Assembly (NCBI RefSeq): GCF_027943255.1
Contig: NC_072895.1
Location: 24,340,001 to 24,404,000, forward strand
DNA from: Anastrepha obliqua
Taxonomy: Eukaryota > Arthropoda > Insecta > Diptera > Tephritidae
DNA length: 64,000 nt
Direction: 5' to 3'
The notes under the pieces are model-generated. The model did no database searches. It had not been told where the DNA came from and was given only the letters and a program-made list of their open reading frames with translations. The translations under genes and the position numbers were made by a program. Shown piece by piece: positions 11,210-21,925 of this stretch; within the stretch, counting starts at the first letter, position 1, and each line of letters starts with the position of its first letter.

Positions 11210-12555
11210 AGATGGCAAGAGTACCCCAGGTACACTACAAGTAGCATTTACGTACCCTTTTGATACCGTAATGTGGACCACTACCTGTAAGAGGATTTAG
11301 GGAAGAGAAAAACCCGTCTATAGCCATCCAGTGCTGTTGATGTAGCGGAGGAGAGAAAAGGGATCTAGGCTGGAGAATTTCTTCAAGCCATCCCCAAAGG
11401 GCACACTGAGGAATCTCAAGCGCCTAGCCGCCAGAGCCGGACATTTGCAGAGAAAGTGTTCCACAGTCTCTTTCTCTGCAGGATCCCCACAGCTTCTGCA
11501 ATAGGGGTTGTACGGAATTCTCCGCATGAGTGACCAGTGAACACCGCAATGAGTTTGGAAATTGAATGGCGGGGGACTCCCCATCACCTTAAGCGTTCTG
11601 TTTCTATCTTATTGAGGCCATAGTGTTTTTGAAATAGCACCCGATGAGACAGACCTCCATCTGTCTTGCGCTTTTTTGAGAAAGAAATTGTGTAGTTTCC
11701 CTTTAACGACGGCCAAGGGGATACCGATGTCTGAGAAGGGGACAGCTGGAACTGGTTCTGCCGACCCCTTCTCATCGGTAATTTCATTTCCCTCTATATT
11801 CCTGTGCCCAGGAACCCAGATAAAGGAAATGTTTCCTGCACGTTCAAGACGTTTGAGCTCCTCTTTACAGGAGTTGACCAGAAGAGAGCTGCAATACGGC
11901 GAAGACAGGGCCTTGAACGCAGCTCGACTATCGGAAAAAATATTAATGTGTCCCTCCCACCAGCGATTCCGAAACATTTTGCATGCCTGCAGGATCGCGA
12001 AGACCTCTGCTTGAAAAACGCTGCTTGTTTCCGGCAGTTTAAAGGAGTCCGAAATGCTGGCTGATTTAGAGTAAACCCTCGTTCCCACTTCAGACCCCAT
12101 TTCGGATCCGTCAGTGAAAACAGAGGTATCTATATCCGTACCGACTCTCCCCTCTTTCCAATCTTGCCTGCTTGGAAAGATTAACCTAGCACAACCCTCA
12201 AAGCACAGTTTGCGGATGGAGAGGTGAGTGCGAATAACAGAGAAGGAAGGGGAGATCTGCTTCAAGATGCTACTATGTTCTACAGGAAGTTGTCTCCAAA
12301 GGCCAATCTCCTTCAGCCTAATAGCACTCGGAGCAGCAATGGATTTAACCTGCAGATCCACGGGAAGTAAGTGCAGAATAACGGTAAGCGCAGCAGTGTG
12401 ACATATTCTATATACAAGCACCAGTGATGCCAACACATGCAGTTCCCTGCACTCTCTCTAATTTAATGGTATTGTAGCCCTTCTGAAGAGCTATCCACCA
12501 AACTAGGCAACCGTATGTCAAAATTGGCAGAACCACTAAGTTGTACATTCAAAGT
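11210..12555 (-). mobile_element. non-LTR retrotransposon, 5'-truncated, RNase H end
   Basis: Minus-strand frame 12436-11609 reads from the region after reverse transcriptase (LHLLPVDLQVKSIAAPSA, a hallmark between RT and RNase H) into an RNase H domain: VFTDGSEMGSEVG, VFQAEVFAILQACK, NIFSDSRAAFKAL and [17 protein letters not shown], so the acidic active-site residues are present. After one frameshift, 11587-11318 carries a Cys/His motif CRSCGDPAEKETVEHFLCKC and ends YINSTGWL-stop. The element then has a short 3' UTR and a TACCTACC-type tail near 11205. RNase H next to such a finger points to the I/R1/LOA side of the non-LTR tree. Confidence 0.88.
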
Positions 12556-13367
12556 ACGACACGTGGCTTGTTTGCATTTTATAGTATTTGCTTTATTTTT
12601 TTTTTTTTATGAAACTGAAACTGAAAAATTTTTAATTTTTGTGATTTTCCCCGCAAGCAATTTAATCGGCTGCTCGTAAAACTTGCAAATTGTTACTGGT
12701 TTTGCGTTTATGTTTTTTGTCTTATATCTCTTTGAGAGCGAATTCATGGAAATTGAGTTACTGGATAATTTTTACATGAACAGACCTATTATGTCACCAA
12801 CTATTTAGAATTAGCAGAGTGTGTTGAGACGTTGTTACTATTTCGGCTACAACGTGGCATTACTCTCTCTCCCTCTCTCTCTCAGCTTCACAGTCTGTGC
12901 TGGACCATAGATTATCTATAGACCATAGCTTCATCAACAATCCTCCTCCAATTCAGTCTCTTTTGCCTCATTTCTCCAATGCCAAACGTTGCATTACGGC
13001 ATTTTCAAATCACCAGCGCAACACAACAACGGTACAAATACCACGCTGCCTGGCCCTTTGGACTTAATTCTGTGCGGCCCTAATGTACATATATCATAGG
13101 TTTGTGCTTTTTGAGAGTAGACGGCTAGTATAGAGGCTTTCACGATCCACAGTATCAAACATTTTTCGCCCCTGTCCATGAAACTAGCAGTGAGCGGCGC
13201 GAAAACTGTATGCAGCTTTAGAGTTAACACTACCACACTTCAAAATAGACAAATTACTTATAAAAAAAATGCAGTAGTTTATATATGTACATATAACATA
13301 CATATTATAGAAAAGATTATAATTTTATAGCCACTATACTAACTTAACATCATTTTAAAATGATCAA
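12556..13367. other. SPOUT1 3' flank, with CT microsatellite
   Basis: Contains a CT repeat at about 12862-12885. A minus-strand frame at 13236-12994 is unlike anything I recognise. The last 130 bases before 13367 are AT-rich and are likely to be the 3' UTR of the minus-strand SPOUT1 gene. Confidence 0.4.
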
Positions 13368-14948
13368 CTAATCAAAGCGACTCAAATCACCCAAATCTTT
13401 CGACGCTACCGTTGATTTGCTATCATTAGCTGGCACCACTTCAAAGTCGTCATCATTTCCATCCATGTTTAAGCCCTTATTGAATTGCTTCATTATTTTC
13501 GACTTTGGTTTTACTTCAATTTCCGTGGCAGTCAAAGATCCATTATGTTTACTCTTTTTCGCCTTTTTCGGTGACATTTTCTCTTCAAACTTTGTCTGTT
13601 CCTGCTGAGATGCAACTTCAGCATGCTCGTGTTCGCCAGCATTATCCGAAAATTGACGTTTTTTACTATTTTTATTGCTTTTCATTACATCGGGTCGTAT
13701 GCCTGTGTAATCACTGCGCGGCAGTTCATATTCGTCAAGTTTTTCCTCTACTTCCGGCACGTTGGGCAGCAATTTTTCCTGCAACGCTGCCAATGCAATT
13801 AACAATGCCTCTTCTGTGCGTATTGTGCGCGATCCTTGACGTGGCAACACATTCACATAATGATCAAAAAGTAGCGCTGGATCATCTACATTTAGTTTGT
13901 CATCATTTGCCAGCGCAGCTTCGAGGCCCTTGAGCCCACCAAATACAAGAAGAAGATGGTTGAATTTGTATGAACGATTCGGCACCTCATGCACATTGGT
14001 ACCGCGATCTGATGTGCCAACAGTTAGGTCATAGCCGCCAGAATAAGGTGATTTAGTAAATATTTCTGCCAATGAATGTGCAATGCGCACTGTGTAGCCC
14101 CAGTAGATGCCAGTTTCGCGACGCGGTTCATCTGGACTAACTACAGTGCCGCGCAGTTTTTTGCTGTTATCTAGAAAAAAAAAAAAAAAAAAAAAACATT
14201 AAATACTACATTGATATAAATGAGGTAAGTAGTCTCCGAGCATACCTCGCACGTTGTCCAGTTTGACTGTTACCCGTACACCCGCTTCGATTGCCTTATT
14301 AACCAGCACATCATTCAGTAAACCAGCATTGACATAGGAAAATCCGTCTTTTGCTTTTTTATCACAAATAATACCTTCGCGATAGAGGAAAACATTCTGT
14401 TGTCGCAAATGATGTGGCGTATCCAATGGATTCAATAGACCGGAGTATTGTAGATCTTTATGTAGAGGGAAAAAGAACTTGCGGAGATACTGTGGACACT
14501 CCAAGTATTGTAGAATACGTGCCAATTGCAGGCAACTTTTCCGCACTGTTACTGCTGTTGAGCCGTCACCATTTGTTGCATCTTCGGCATCGTCTGCATC
14601 ATAGTTGCGCTGTGTTTCCCGTGCCGTAGCCACGCCTACATCGTCGAACACAATCACTTCATGCACGCGGAAAATACACGCTGCGCGCGCTATCTGACCG
14701 GCTACGTATGAACGCAGCTCAGCCGATTGTGCATTCTCGAGTATGGAACCGGGGACGGCAATGCTAATAGTTGAAGGTTGCAACTTAGGCTTTTCCGCAG
14801 GTTCTGCTGCATCCAATTCAGATTTTGCATTTTTCTCCAAATCTTTAAGCAATTTCTCTTGCTTGCGTTGCTTTTTCAGAGCTTTTCGCTCCTCATTTAT
14901 TTTTTTCCATGATTTTGGTGGTTCACTGCCCGGTGGTGCTGGCGCCAT
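13368..14948 (-). CDS. SPOUT1: SPOUT-domain RNA methyltransferase (SPOUT1/C9orf114-like)
   Basis: Two exons on the minus strand, 14948-14246 and 14170-13368, joined across a 75-bp intron (donor GTATG, acceptor TTTTCTAG). The splice falls inside a codon and restores NVRDNSKKLRGTVVSPDEPR. Product 501 aa. Residues 1-60 are Lys/Glu-rich and likely coiled; the SPOUT fold follows, with ISIAVPGSIL, the knotted C-terminal part with GTSDRGTNVHEVP, FGGLKGLE and PRQGSRTIRTEEALLIALAAL, which are family hallmarks. The last ~110 residues are low-complexity and basic (KKRQFS, SPKKAKKSK), longer than in vertebrate homologues, and could be a nuclear signal. The family acts on RNA (rRNA and some pre-miRNA) and the human protein is also found at kinetochores/spindle. 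I chose the start in the GGCGCC context giving MAPAPPGSEPP; an upstream in-frame ATG at 15005 would add a hydrophobic leader that looks unnatural. Confidence 0.93.
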
Positions 14949-16234
14949 GTTAAGGTTATTATACAAACCCTTTTTTATGAAAACAATTAATAAAAAATAG
15001 AACAATTTTTAGTGTTTTAACAAATTGGTATTGCACGTGCAGAAAAAAGTCAACTGCTGAGGTGAAAATTCAGTGTATCGTGTTGAATATAAGTTTCGGA
15101 AATCAATCGGAACAGCTGATTTCGTCGTTTTTATTTTGATTACACATTTCGTATATTTTCACGTTGGAGAGAATCAATCGAAGGTGGAGACATCACCGTG
15201 TAGAGACTACTTAAGGTGGCGCCTTCCGTAAGCCGCTAATTAATATATTGCGATTTTGACAACCGACTGACGTCTTCGCTTGAAGTACACCAAACAAATT
15301 AAGAAAATGAAAAGTAATTTCTTGTTTGTAAATATTCTGCAAATGGTTTGGCCATTGTGATTTTTAAATTAAATGAACTTATAAAAATGAAATTAATTCA
15401 ACATAAACATGTCCCATAAGTTTTTAAATCATGCCTACTTTACTAGCAAAAATCATTCTACATTTTTCAAGCAGCGTTCTGATGTTTTTCATGGTTGATT
15501 TATTCCATTTGGTTGCAAACCAACACTGAATTCAAAACTTGCTCTCACAAAAGAAGAAATCGAAAGAAGCAACTGTCAAAAATTGTTTTGTATCCAACTT
15601 TCAGATTGAAAATATAATACGAATAAGAACACAAAGCGTGTCGCCAGTATGGGAGACAAAATCCCCACGACAGTCGGTTCTACGTAACCGGAACGCCCGG
15701 ATTTATATCCGGCCAAGGACTGTCACTTCAGCAGCATTCCTCGTATATGCACGGGGAATGTTTACGCTGCTACAACAACAACAAAATCTCCTCTCTCTCT
15801 TCCTCGCCCATTCTTCTCCCAGGAACAAAATGTTTCCCTGTGGAAATGGGCGAATCTATTCAAGATCAGTGGTATTCAAGCAACAACAACATTTTTTAAA
15901 TCAAAACTGTCAAGAGAAAGGGAATAGGAGAATGTAAGAGAATAAATGAAAAACTTGCCGCCATTCTGATTTACTGGCATTTCTAAATTAAAGGAGAATG
16001 GAAAAGAGGAAATCAATTACTCCAATATTCACAAACAAGTAAGTTGTCTTCCTTTTATTTATATATTCACAGCAATGACGTCCCATCGAATTCGGAAGGC
16101 GCAATCTTATTTTATCATTCTTGATTCTTCACCATACATATAAAATAAACGGCCATAGTTCCGCTGTATAGTACTCCATAACGTAGCCATTGGTCATCTG
16201 TGACCATTGTACAATGGACTTAGCATTCAGGTTT
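14949..16234. other. SPOUT1 upstream region
   Basis: Holds the SPOUT1 5' flank and a short interspersed repeat at about 15640-15785. The frame at 15539-15937 runs through that repeat and is not a gene. No core promoter motif could be assigned with confidence. Confidence 0.4.
15640..15785 (+). repeat. short interspersed repeat with ACAACA tail
   Basis: Reads GTCGGTTCTACGTAACCGGA, then a GGATTTATATCCGGCCAAGG hairpin-like part, ending in a CAACAACAACAA tail. Related fragments occur at 31018-31150 (plus, degenerate) and at 27842-27905 (minus, end only). The compact size and simple tail suggest a SINE or short non-LTR derivative; I cannot assign a parent. Confidence 0.6.
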
Positions 16235-16385
16235 TTTTTTCTTTCTTTCCTTGTTTACTCCATTTGGAAGCATAGGGCCTCGACAAGACTCAATCTTGCG
16301 TTGGTTTCGTTAATCTACATATTTTGCTTTCTGGCAGGTTAGGTAATTAGCCTGCCACTACCAGGGTTACTCTCTCAATTTAATT
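16235..16385 (-). repeat. repeat fragment shared with 55380-55550
   Basis: On the minus strand this matches a segment at about 55380-55550 (plus): shared pieces include GGCAGGCTAAT, the ACCAACGCAAGAT block and GGCCCTATGCT. No coding capacity recognised. Two copies in the window show that it is an interspersed repeat. Confidence 0.55.
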
Positions 16386-16460
16386 AAAATATACTTGCAA
16401 AAAAAGTATCAAAGCAATTGCAATAACGGAAAATTTGCACCTTTCAGGGAAATATGATTA

Positions 16461-17063
16461 CAGTAGGTTCTGTTTTTATGCGGTAGATACGTTCCGCAAG
16501 AAACAGCATAAAAAAAAACAGCATAAAAAAAGTTACTAGTTCTATAGTAAAACTATAGATACGTTTCAAATGCTAAAACCGCATAAATCTGAAATAATGT
16601 AATAAAATCGCATAAAAAAGGGCACTAGTCCCATATTATAACTATAGATACGTTCCATAGACCGCGTGAATCTGAAATAATGAAATAAAATCGCATAAAC
16701 AAAATATTGTATTTTTGAAAATTATATCTTTATTTAAGAAACGTCAGAATCGAAAAATAAATTTAAGTCAGAAATAGAATCAGACAATACCCACATGTTG
16801 CGCGTTCGTTTAGGATTTGGCGTAAAATCACTTTCGTCACTTGAGGAAATGTACACGTCTGATCTAGATGGTTATGCAGGCGGTTCCATACTTGTAGGGT
16901 TAGCATTTCTGATGTAATCTGTGATGAGTTTTTGCTTAGCTGGTTTAGAATCTTGTTTATATGTACAATTCCCGATAGGTCGACATGCATTTTGTAATTA
17001 AAAAAAAAACCGCACTATTTCAAAACCGCATAAAAAAAAGCCGCATAAAAACAGAACCTACTG
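16461..17063. mobile_element. pogo/Tigger-like non-autonomous DNA transposon
   Basis: Ends CAGTAGGTTCTGTTTTTATG and its exact reverse complement, flanked by TA (16459-16460 and 17064-17065). 603 bp. The interior begins with two imperfect tandem copies of a ~108-bp unit (about 16500-16705), each with GCATAAAAAA, ACTATAGATACGTT and TCTGAAATAATG. A minus-strand frame (16990-16763) encodes a 75-residue fragment that may be a transposase scrap but is not recognisable. CAGT-type ends with TA duplication fit the pogo/Tigger group; the Tc1 group is the alternative. Confidence 0.75.
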
Positions 17064-17147
17064 TATATTTTAACTTCCTACACGAATTTCTGCCTTCCCC
17101 TAAAAACGTAATACCTCTTTGCTCTTGTTAGTTTTGAATAGCAACAA

Positions 17148-17184
17148 GCAAGGCGAATTTATTAATAATAAATCCACCTTGGCA
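17148..17184. repeat. palindrome of two MITE termini head to head
   Basis: AAGGCGAATTTATTA is followed at once by ATAAATCCACCTTG, that is, the right end type and the left end type of the neighbouring MITE (17245-17470) facing one another with nothing between. It may be the scar of a complete internal deletion or a very short derivative. Confidence 0.55.
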
Positions 17185-17244
17185 ACAAGATTTCACATAC
17201 ATTTTAGAGCGAATACTGCAGAGGTGACCGTTCTAGGTGGGTTA

Positions 17245-17470
17245 CAAGGTGGATTTAATAAGGTGACAGCATTCACCCAGCTGAATTTTTCGCCGTAGGT
17301 ATGGCTTACGTCAAAATGATATGCTTTGTTTGTATGTATTGGTATGTTTACATTCATACATTACATTTGCTTGCTGATTTTGACATGATGCTTGCACCAA
17401 ACGCAACAACAAATACATGTAGGGTTTTACTTATATGTGTTTGCTGTCACCTGTAATAAATTCGCCTTGG
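17245..17470. mobile_element. MITE just upstream of ASCC1
   Basis: Inverted ends of about 30 bases: left AAGGTGGATTTAATAAGGTG then ACAGCA; right, in reverse complement, AAGGCGAATTTATTACAGGT then GACAGCA. About 226 bp, non-coding. Its right border is 226 bp before the ASCC1 start codon, so it lies in the promoter or 5' UTR. Confidence 0.65.
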
Positions 17471-17695
17471 TGGGTTATAAATCCGGACTGTTTCCACAAA
17501 CTATTCGCGCAAATTTCCCAAATATTTAGGTACAAACCTCACAAAAAGTCATTGCATGTTGAAATAATTGGTACAAATTATTTAGTGGAAACAAATTTTA
17601 TTGATACAATTAGTTGGTACAAAAACACACCTAATAATTTGCCGTTTGAATACAATTTTTTATATGATTTATTTTCACTACAAACTACTGCGATT

Positions 17696-20600
17696 ATGAG
17701 CCGTGAAATATTAGCGCCACCTCTGCAACGCTTGGACAACAACCGTTGCTATCGCATTAATCTAATTCACGAAGATTTCGGTAATCAACTAGCGGCCATG
17801 CAGCGCCAACGGCAACCAGAGTCAAAAAAATCGGAAAATACTTACACGGAGCAGGGTAAGCAATGAATATCAACATCAACCTTCGTTCTGCTAATTATTA
17901 ATTGGTTTTCCAGACTTGTATAACGAGGACGATGATGATGAACAGGAGGAGGGGGCCGATTTCATTCTGGAAGAACTGCCAAATAGCTACTACAAATTGA
18001 CTCTGCATGTGGCACAGTACGGATTCACATTTCATTGGACCCTGAGTTTAATGCAGTTTTGCTTTGTTGCAGGAGTTTTTATGGCGGATTGATCGGTTTC
18101 AAAGGCACCACAAAACGACGCATTGAATCGGAAACACAAACAGATATTTATGTGCCACGCAGCAGAGATGGTGGTGGGGGGCAGAAAAAGGCTGAAGATG
18201 TTTCTATAAAAGGTGAGTTCTGCCACAATGTAATATTGAATCAGAAAGGAATTTGTGAAAAATGTATTTAAAAACGTTTCAGGCAAAACACGCAGCAGCG
18301 TTATGGCAGCACGTAGAAAAATAAATTTGCTATTGGTTTCACTGCGTAAACGTATGAGACCGACGCACTTCACCTGTGTGGCGTTAAATTACGGCGAAGT
18401 AAAGGAGAAATACAGTGATTTCAAGGTGATTAGTTTAGATTCTGTCAAAAAAATATCGGGAATTGCTCATTTAAGGGGTTAGGTGGGTTTCAGAGGTTGA
18501 AAAAAAGAAGATTTTGACTATTTTTTTTTAGTATATAAAATCATATATTTTATTTAAGCAATTCACTGTATCTAAGATACATATTTAAACAGTATTTTGT
18601 GAAATTTTTATTTAAAAATTTCGAAAACTCAGCCGTTGGTACCTCATCTTCCTTGACGTCTCAAAAAAAAAAGCTCTTGCCGTGGACAGCATAGCTCATT
18701 ATTGGTTCATCTAAAATCAGAAAACCAAACGGATTTCGTTAGTACATGGGTAAATCTCGTTGTTGTACGATGGAAAAAAAATCAAAATTTGAATTTATGA
18801 CAGGCTTTGAACCAAAAAAAACACATTTTTTAGTGAAATTTTCGACATACATTGGCTAAAAAAAAATTGTTGTAATTAACAAAAAAAAATCCTTCGTTCA
18901 ATAACTAGATAATGTTATTTCAAAGATTTGTACAAAATTTGAATTAAATCGCTTCATAACTTTTCGAGATATCGTGTCCACCGACTTAAAAAATGGAGTT
19001 TTGAGATAAACACGTATACGAGCGAAGCGCTCAACTGACGTGGCCTAATGGGCGGAACTTCTGAAGGGTCTATCTCTTAGAATTTTACTCGGACTGACTT
19101 AAAATTTTAGGAGAGTATTTTAAACATACTGTACTATTTAATGAGACAAAAAAATAAAATTCGATTTTTTGAAATTTTCAAACCTACCTAACCCCTTAAA
19201 AAGCGCGCGTTACACATACAAATATGTCTAAATTTTTTGTTTTTTGCTGGAATGTTGATACAACTTTCCTCTACAGTGTCGCAGAGTTTGAGTGTGATCT
19301 GCCAATTGGCTTGTTTTTGGCATTTAATTACTTTTATATCAGTCAACCGCAGGTGGGCTCTGCGATTTTCACTAGGGGGAAAAATATCGAACAAAGAATT
19401 TGTCTTAAATTTTATGTTTTGGACGGTATTTCGTGTGCCGAATCGTAGAAAATGTTGCAGAAAGCCTATGGCGAGTGTGCTTTCTCAGGGGTCTACAAGT
19501 GGCATAAGGCTTTTGCAGAGGGCCGAGAAGTCGTGGAAGATTTGCCCCGATCTGGTCGCCCATCAACGTCTTTAACGGATGAAAACGTCGACAAAGTCAA
19601 GGAAATGGTGCTGGAAAACCATCATTTAAGTTTGGGGGAAGTAGCTCGTGACTTTAGCGTGTCCCACCAATCAATTCGCAACATTTTACACCATCAATTG
19701 GGCATGAGACGCGTGGCTGTTGGACTCGTTACAAGAGAGTTGGATTTATGTCACAATTTTCAAAAATCATCGGAAGAAGGTGGCTGAAGACCTCAAGCAA
19801 GTCTGTGAACTTGGACCCAACGTTTATACAGCGCATCATAACAGGTGATGAGACGTGGGTATATAGGGTTTGATTGAAGAGTAATGAGCCTTCCCGCGCG
19901 GAGCGTCTGCCAAGCGATCAACCGAATCGGCTGGTGGGGGAAAGTGATCGTTGGACCTTCCCCTTCCACTAGAAACCGGTCCCAGTTCGCTGGCAACAGC
20001 GGTGCAGTCAACATCGCTCCGCGCGTGAAAGCTGTTTTAAAAGTGTGTTACGATTTTGCAGTGGCGAAAATGCAGCTGATCATTTTTTTAGACTCTCGAG
20101 ACATCGTCCACAAGGATTTTGCGCCTCCAGGAAGCACTGTAAACGGGGCATTTTACAAAGAAGTGCTCCTTCGGCTGAAAAACCGCGTTGCCCGGGTTCG
20201 GCCCGACCTCGTCAACAATTGGACCCTTCATCACGACAATGCGCTGGCGCACACCGCCTTCCTCTGCACCTCTGCATTGGCCAAGATGGGGGTTCCGGTG
20301 CTTCCCCAACCTCTCTACAGCCCCGACCTGTCCCCTCCGGACTTCTTCTTGTTCCCGCGCCTGAAAAGAAAGTTGAAGGGGCGGCGTTTCGACTCCATCG
20401 AGGCGATCCAAAAAACTGTGACAGCCGAATTGAAATACTGCTTAAAAAAATAAGGCTCATTACTTTTCAATCCATCCCTGTATGAGTTTGACATGCAAAC
20501 CAGTCAACAGGCGGCTGAATGGCGCTATCCACATGAGCCAAAACTCGAAAAGCCGCGTCAAAGTCGGTTATAAGCGAAAGTCATGCTACTCGTTTTCTTT

Positions 20601-21767
20601 GATTATGATGGGGTTGTGCACTTGGAATTCGTTCCAAGTGGTTCTAACATACGGTAAATAAAGAATATTTTGTGGAAGCTATGACGCTTGAGAGAAAATG
20701 TGCGTAGGAAACGGCCCAATTGGTGGAAAGAAAACGCACCGTCTCACAAGGCTCATATTGTGAACACTTTTTTGAGCAAAAACTCGGCAAATATTATCGA
20801 ACAACCATCGTATTCACCGGATTTAGACACCTGTACCTGTTTCCTTTTCCCAAAACTTTAATATCCACTCCGCGAACGCCGCTTTGAGTCGACAGAGGTC
20901 ATTAAGAACAATTCGCTGAAGGAGCTGAAGAAGATCGCTTCAAAGTCGTTTAAAAGGTGCTTAGATGACTGGACTAATCGTTGGAAAATGTGTATTGCTT
21001 CGAATGGAGCCTGTTGCCTGCAAAATACGTAATTTTATGATTAAACAATTATTTTGCGCGTTATTGAACAATTCCCAGTACTTTTTTGACAGAATGTATA
21101 TCGCTTTTATGTACATATATCTCAATTACGAGTATATTGCCCCCTATAGGCACAAATACTGGCTTTGAATTTGCCAGGTATTGATGAAAATCTTTTCCAA
21201 GCTGACGAATGCATACATTTAACGCTGTGCGTCTGTGTGCTACTGGATGAAGCAGAACGTGCTAAAGCGGTTGAAGTCCTGCAAAGTTGCAAGTGAGCGT
21301 GGGGTTTGGAAAATAAGTATTTTTTTTTTTCATTTGTAGATTTATTTAATGTATTTCCTCCTTGCAGAGCTTTCCTTGCCGATCTACATACGCCATTTCA
21401 AGTGCAGGTGCGCGGTCTGGAGATCATGAATGACGATCCGAGTGCTGTGCGTGTACTGTATGCTTGCATTGAAGCGCCAGAATTACAAAAGTTTGCCAAT
21501 TCGGCCATGCAGCCATTTTTGCGTAGTGGTTTGGGTGTCGACGATCACGAACGCGATGCGGTGAAGCTGCATATGACTGTGATGAACAATCGGTACCGTA
21601 AGCAGATTGATGACAAAGCGGCGGGAGCATTCGACGCACGCGAAATATTAAAACGATTTGGTGATTACGATTTTGGTAAAGTTGAATGTAGTGAAGTGCA
21701 TTTGTGTGCGTTGCATTCATCGGAAAAGGGAGCATTTTATAAAGTCACAGGAAGCTTAAAATTTTAA
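17696..21767 (+). CDS. ASCC1: ASCC1-like KH and 2H-phosphoesterase protein
   Basis: Six exons: 17696-17855, 17914-18016, 18073-18212, 18283-18425, 21150-21292, 21368-21767; all junctions are GT/AG and in phase, giving 362 aa, the usual length. Exon 1 has APPLQRLDNNRCYRIN; exon 2 an acidic run (EDDDDEQEEG). The KH domain spans exons 2-4 (KLTLHVAQSFYGGLIGFKGT, GFKG being the GxxG loop). The C-terminal AKAP7/2'-5' ligase-like domain starts RPTHFTCVAL and has both 2H motifs, HLT (CIHLTL, exon 5) and HMT (KLHMTV, exon 6). Human ASCC1 is a subunit of the ASC-1 complex linked to transcription coactivation and alkylation repair. Start chosen at the ATG before SREILAPP; the frame is open further upstream without conserved sequence. 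Exon 5 was found by phase: acceptor CCCCTATAG gives AQILALNLPGIDENLF. Intron 4 is 2.7 kb and full of transposons. Confidence 0.94.
18475..19195. mobile_element. TTAA-flanked MITE (piggyBac-like), in ASCC1 intron
   Basis: Ends GGGGTTAGGTGGGTTT and, in reverse complement, GGGGTTAGGTAGGTTTGA, bounded by TTAA at 18471-18474 and 19196-19199. 721 bp, no ORF. It begins 46 bp after the exon 4 donor. The GGGG start and size match the TTAA elements at 2087 and 25532. Confidence 0.85.
19380..21095 (+). mobile_element. mariner DD34D in ASCC1 intron, split by another mariner
   Basis: Coding remnant starts EQRICLKFYVLDGISCAES (19391), then MLQKAYGECAFSGVYKWHKA, EDLPRSGRPSTS, DFSVSHQSIRNILHHQLGM and a GDETWVY catalytic Asp motif at about 19845-19863. 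The frame resumes after the nested element as EFDMQTSQQAAEWRYPHEP, then VFFDYDGVVHLEFVPSG, ENAPSHKAHIV (second Asp changed to Glu) and YSPDLDTC, ending near 20990. A terminal-repeat-like sequence (AGTACTTTTTTGACAGAATG) is at about 21077-21096. Stops and the interruption make it inactive. Confidence 0.85.
19864..20480 (+). mobile_element. internally deleted mariner nested in a mariner
   Basis: Ends TAGGGTTTGATTGAAGAGTA and, in reverse complement, CAGGGATGGATTGAAAAGTA, with TA at 19862-19863 and 20481-20482. 617 bp. A 189-codon frame carries the C-terminal catalytic part: LLRLKNRVARVRPDLVNN, HHDNALAHTA (second Asp), YSPDLSPPDFFLFP (third Asp, 34 residues after the second, counted), and a C-terminus ending at 20453. 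The DNA-binding domain is deleted. The coding part is GC-richer than its surroundings, suggesting a younger or differently biased source. Confidence 0.9.
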
Positions 21768-21925
21768 AATGACGTTTATGGATTTGAGAAGTGTGCATAT
21801 ATACGGCAAATAAGCGACACGTTAAATGCGTATGCAAAGTAATGCAAAGTATTTATTATATCTAATACTTTCCAACAAAACTATAATTTCGTAATTTTAC
21901 TAAAACTTGAATATGATTGTATTGA
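21768..21925. other. ASCC1 3' flank
   Basis: AT-rich sequence after the ASCC1 stop with several ATTTATTAT/ATAATTT stretches; likely 3' UTR. No clean AATAAA could be assigned. Confidence 0.4.

Noticed and set aside
13505..13933. 142-codon plus-strand frame
   Set aside because: Antisense shadow of SPOUT1 exon 2.
15539..15937. 132-codon frame upstream of SPOUT1
   Set aside because: Runs through an interspersed repeat with a CAACAA tail; no domain.
20045..20485. 146-codon frame and antisense 107- and 82-codon frames over a mariner
   Set aside because: Alternative frames of the GC-rich mariner transposase at 19884-20453.
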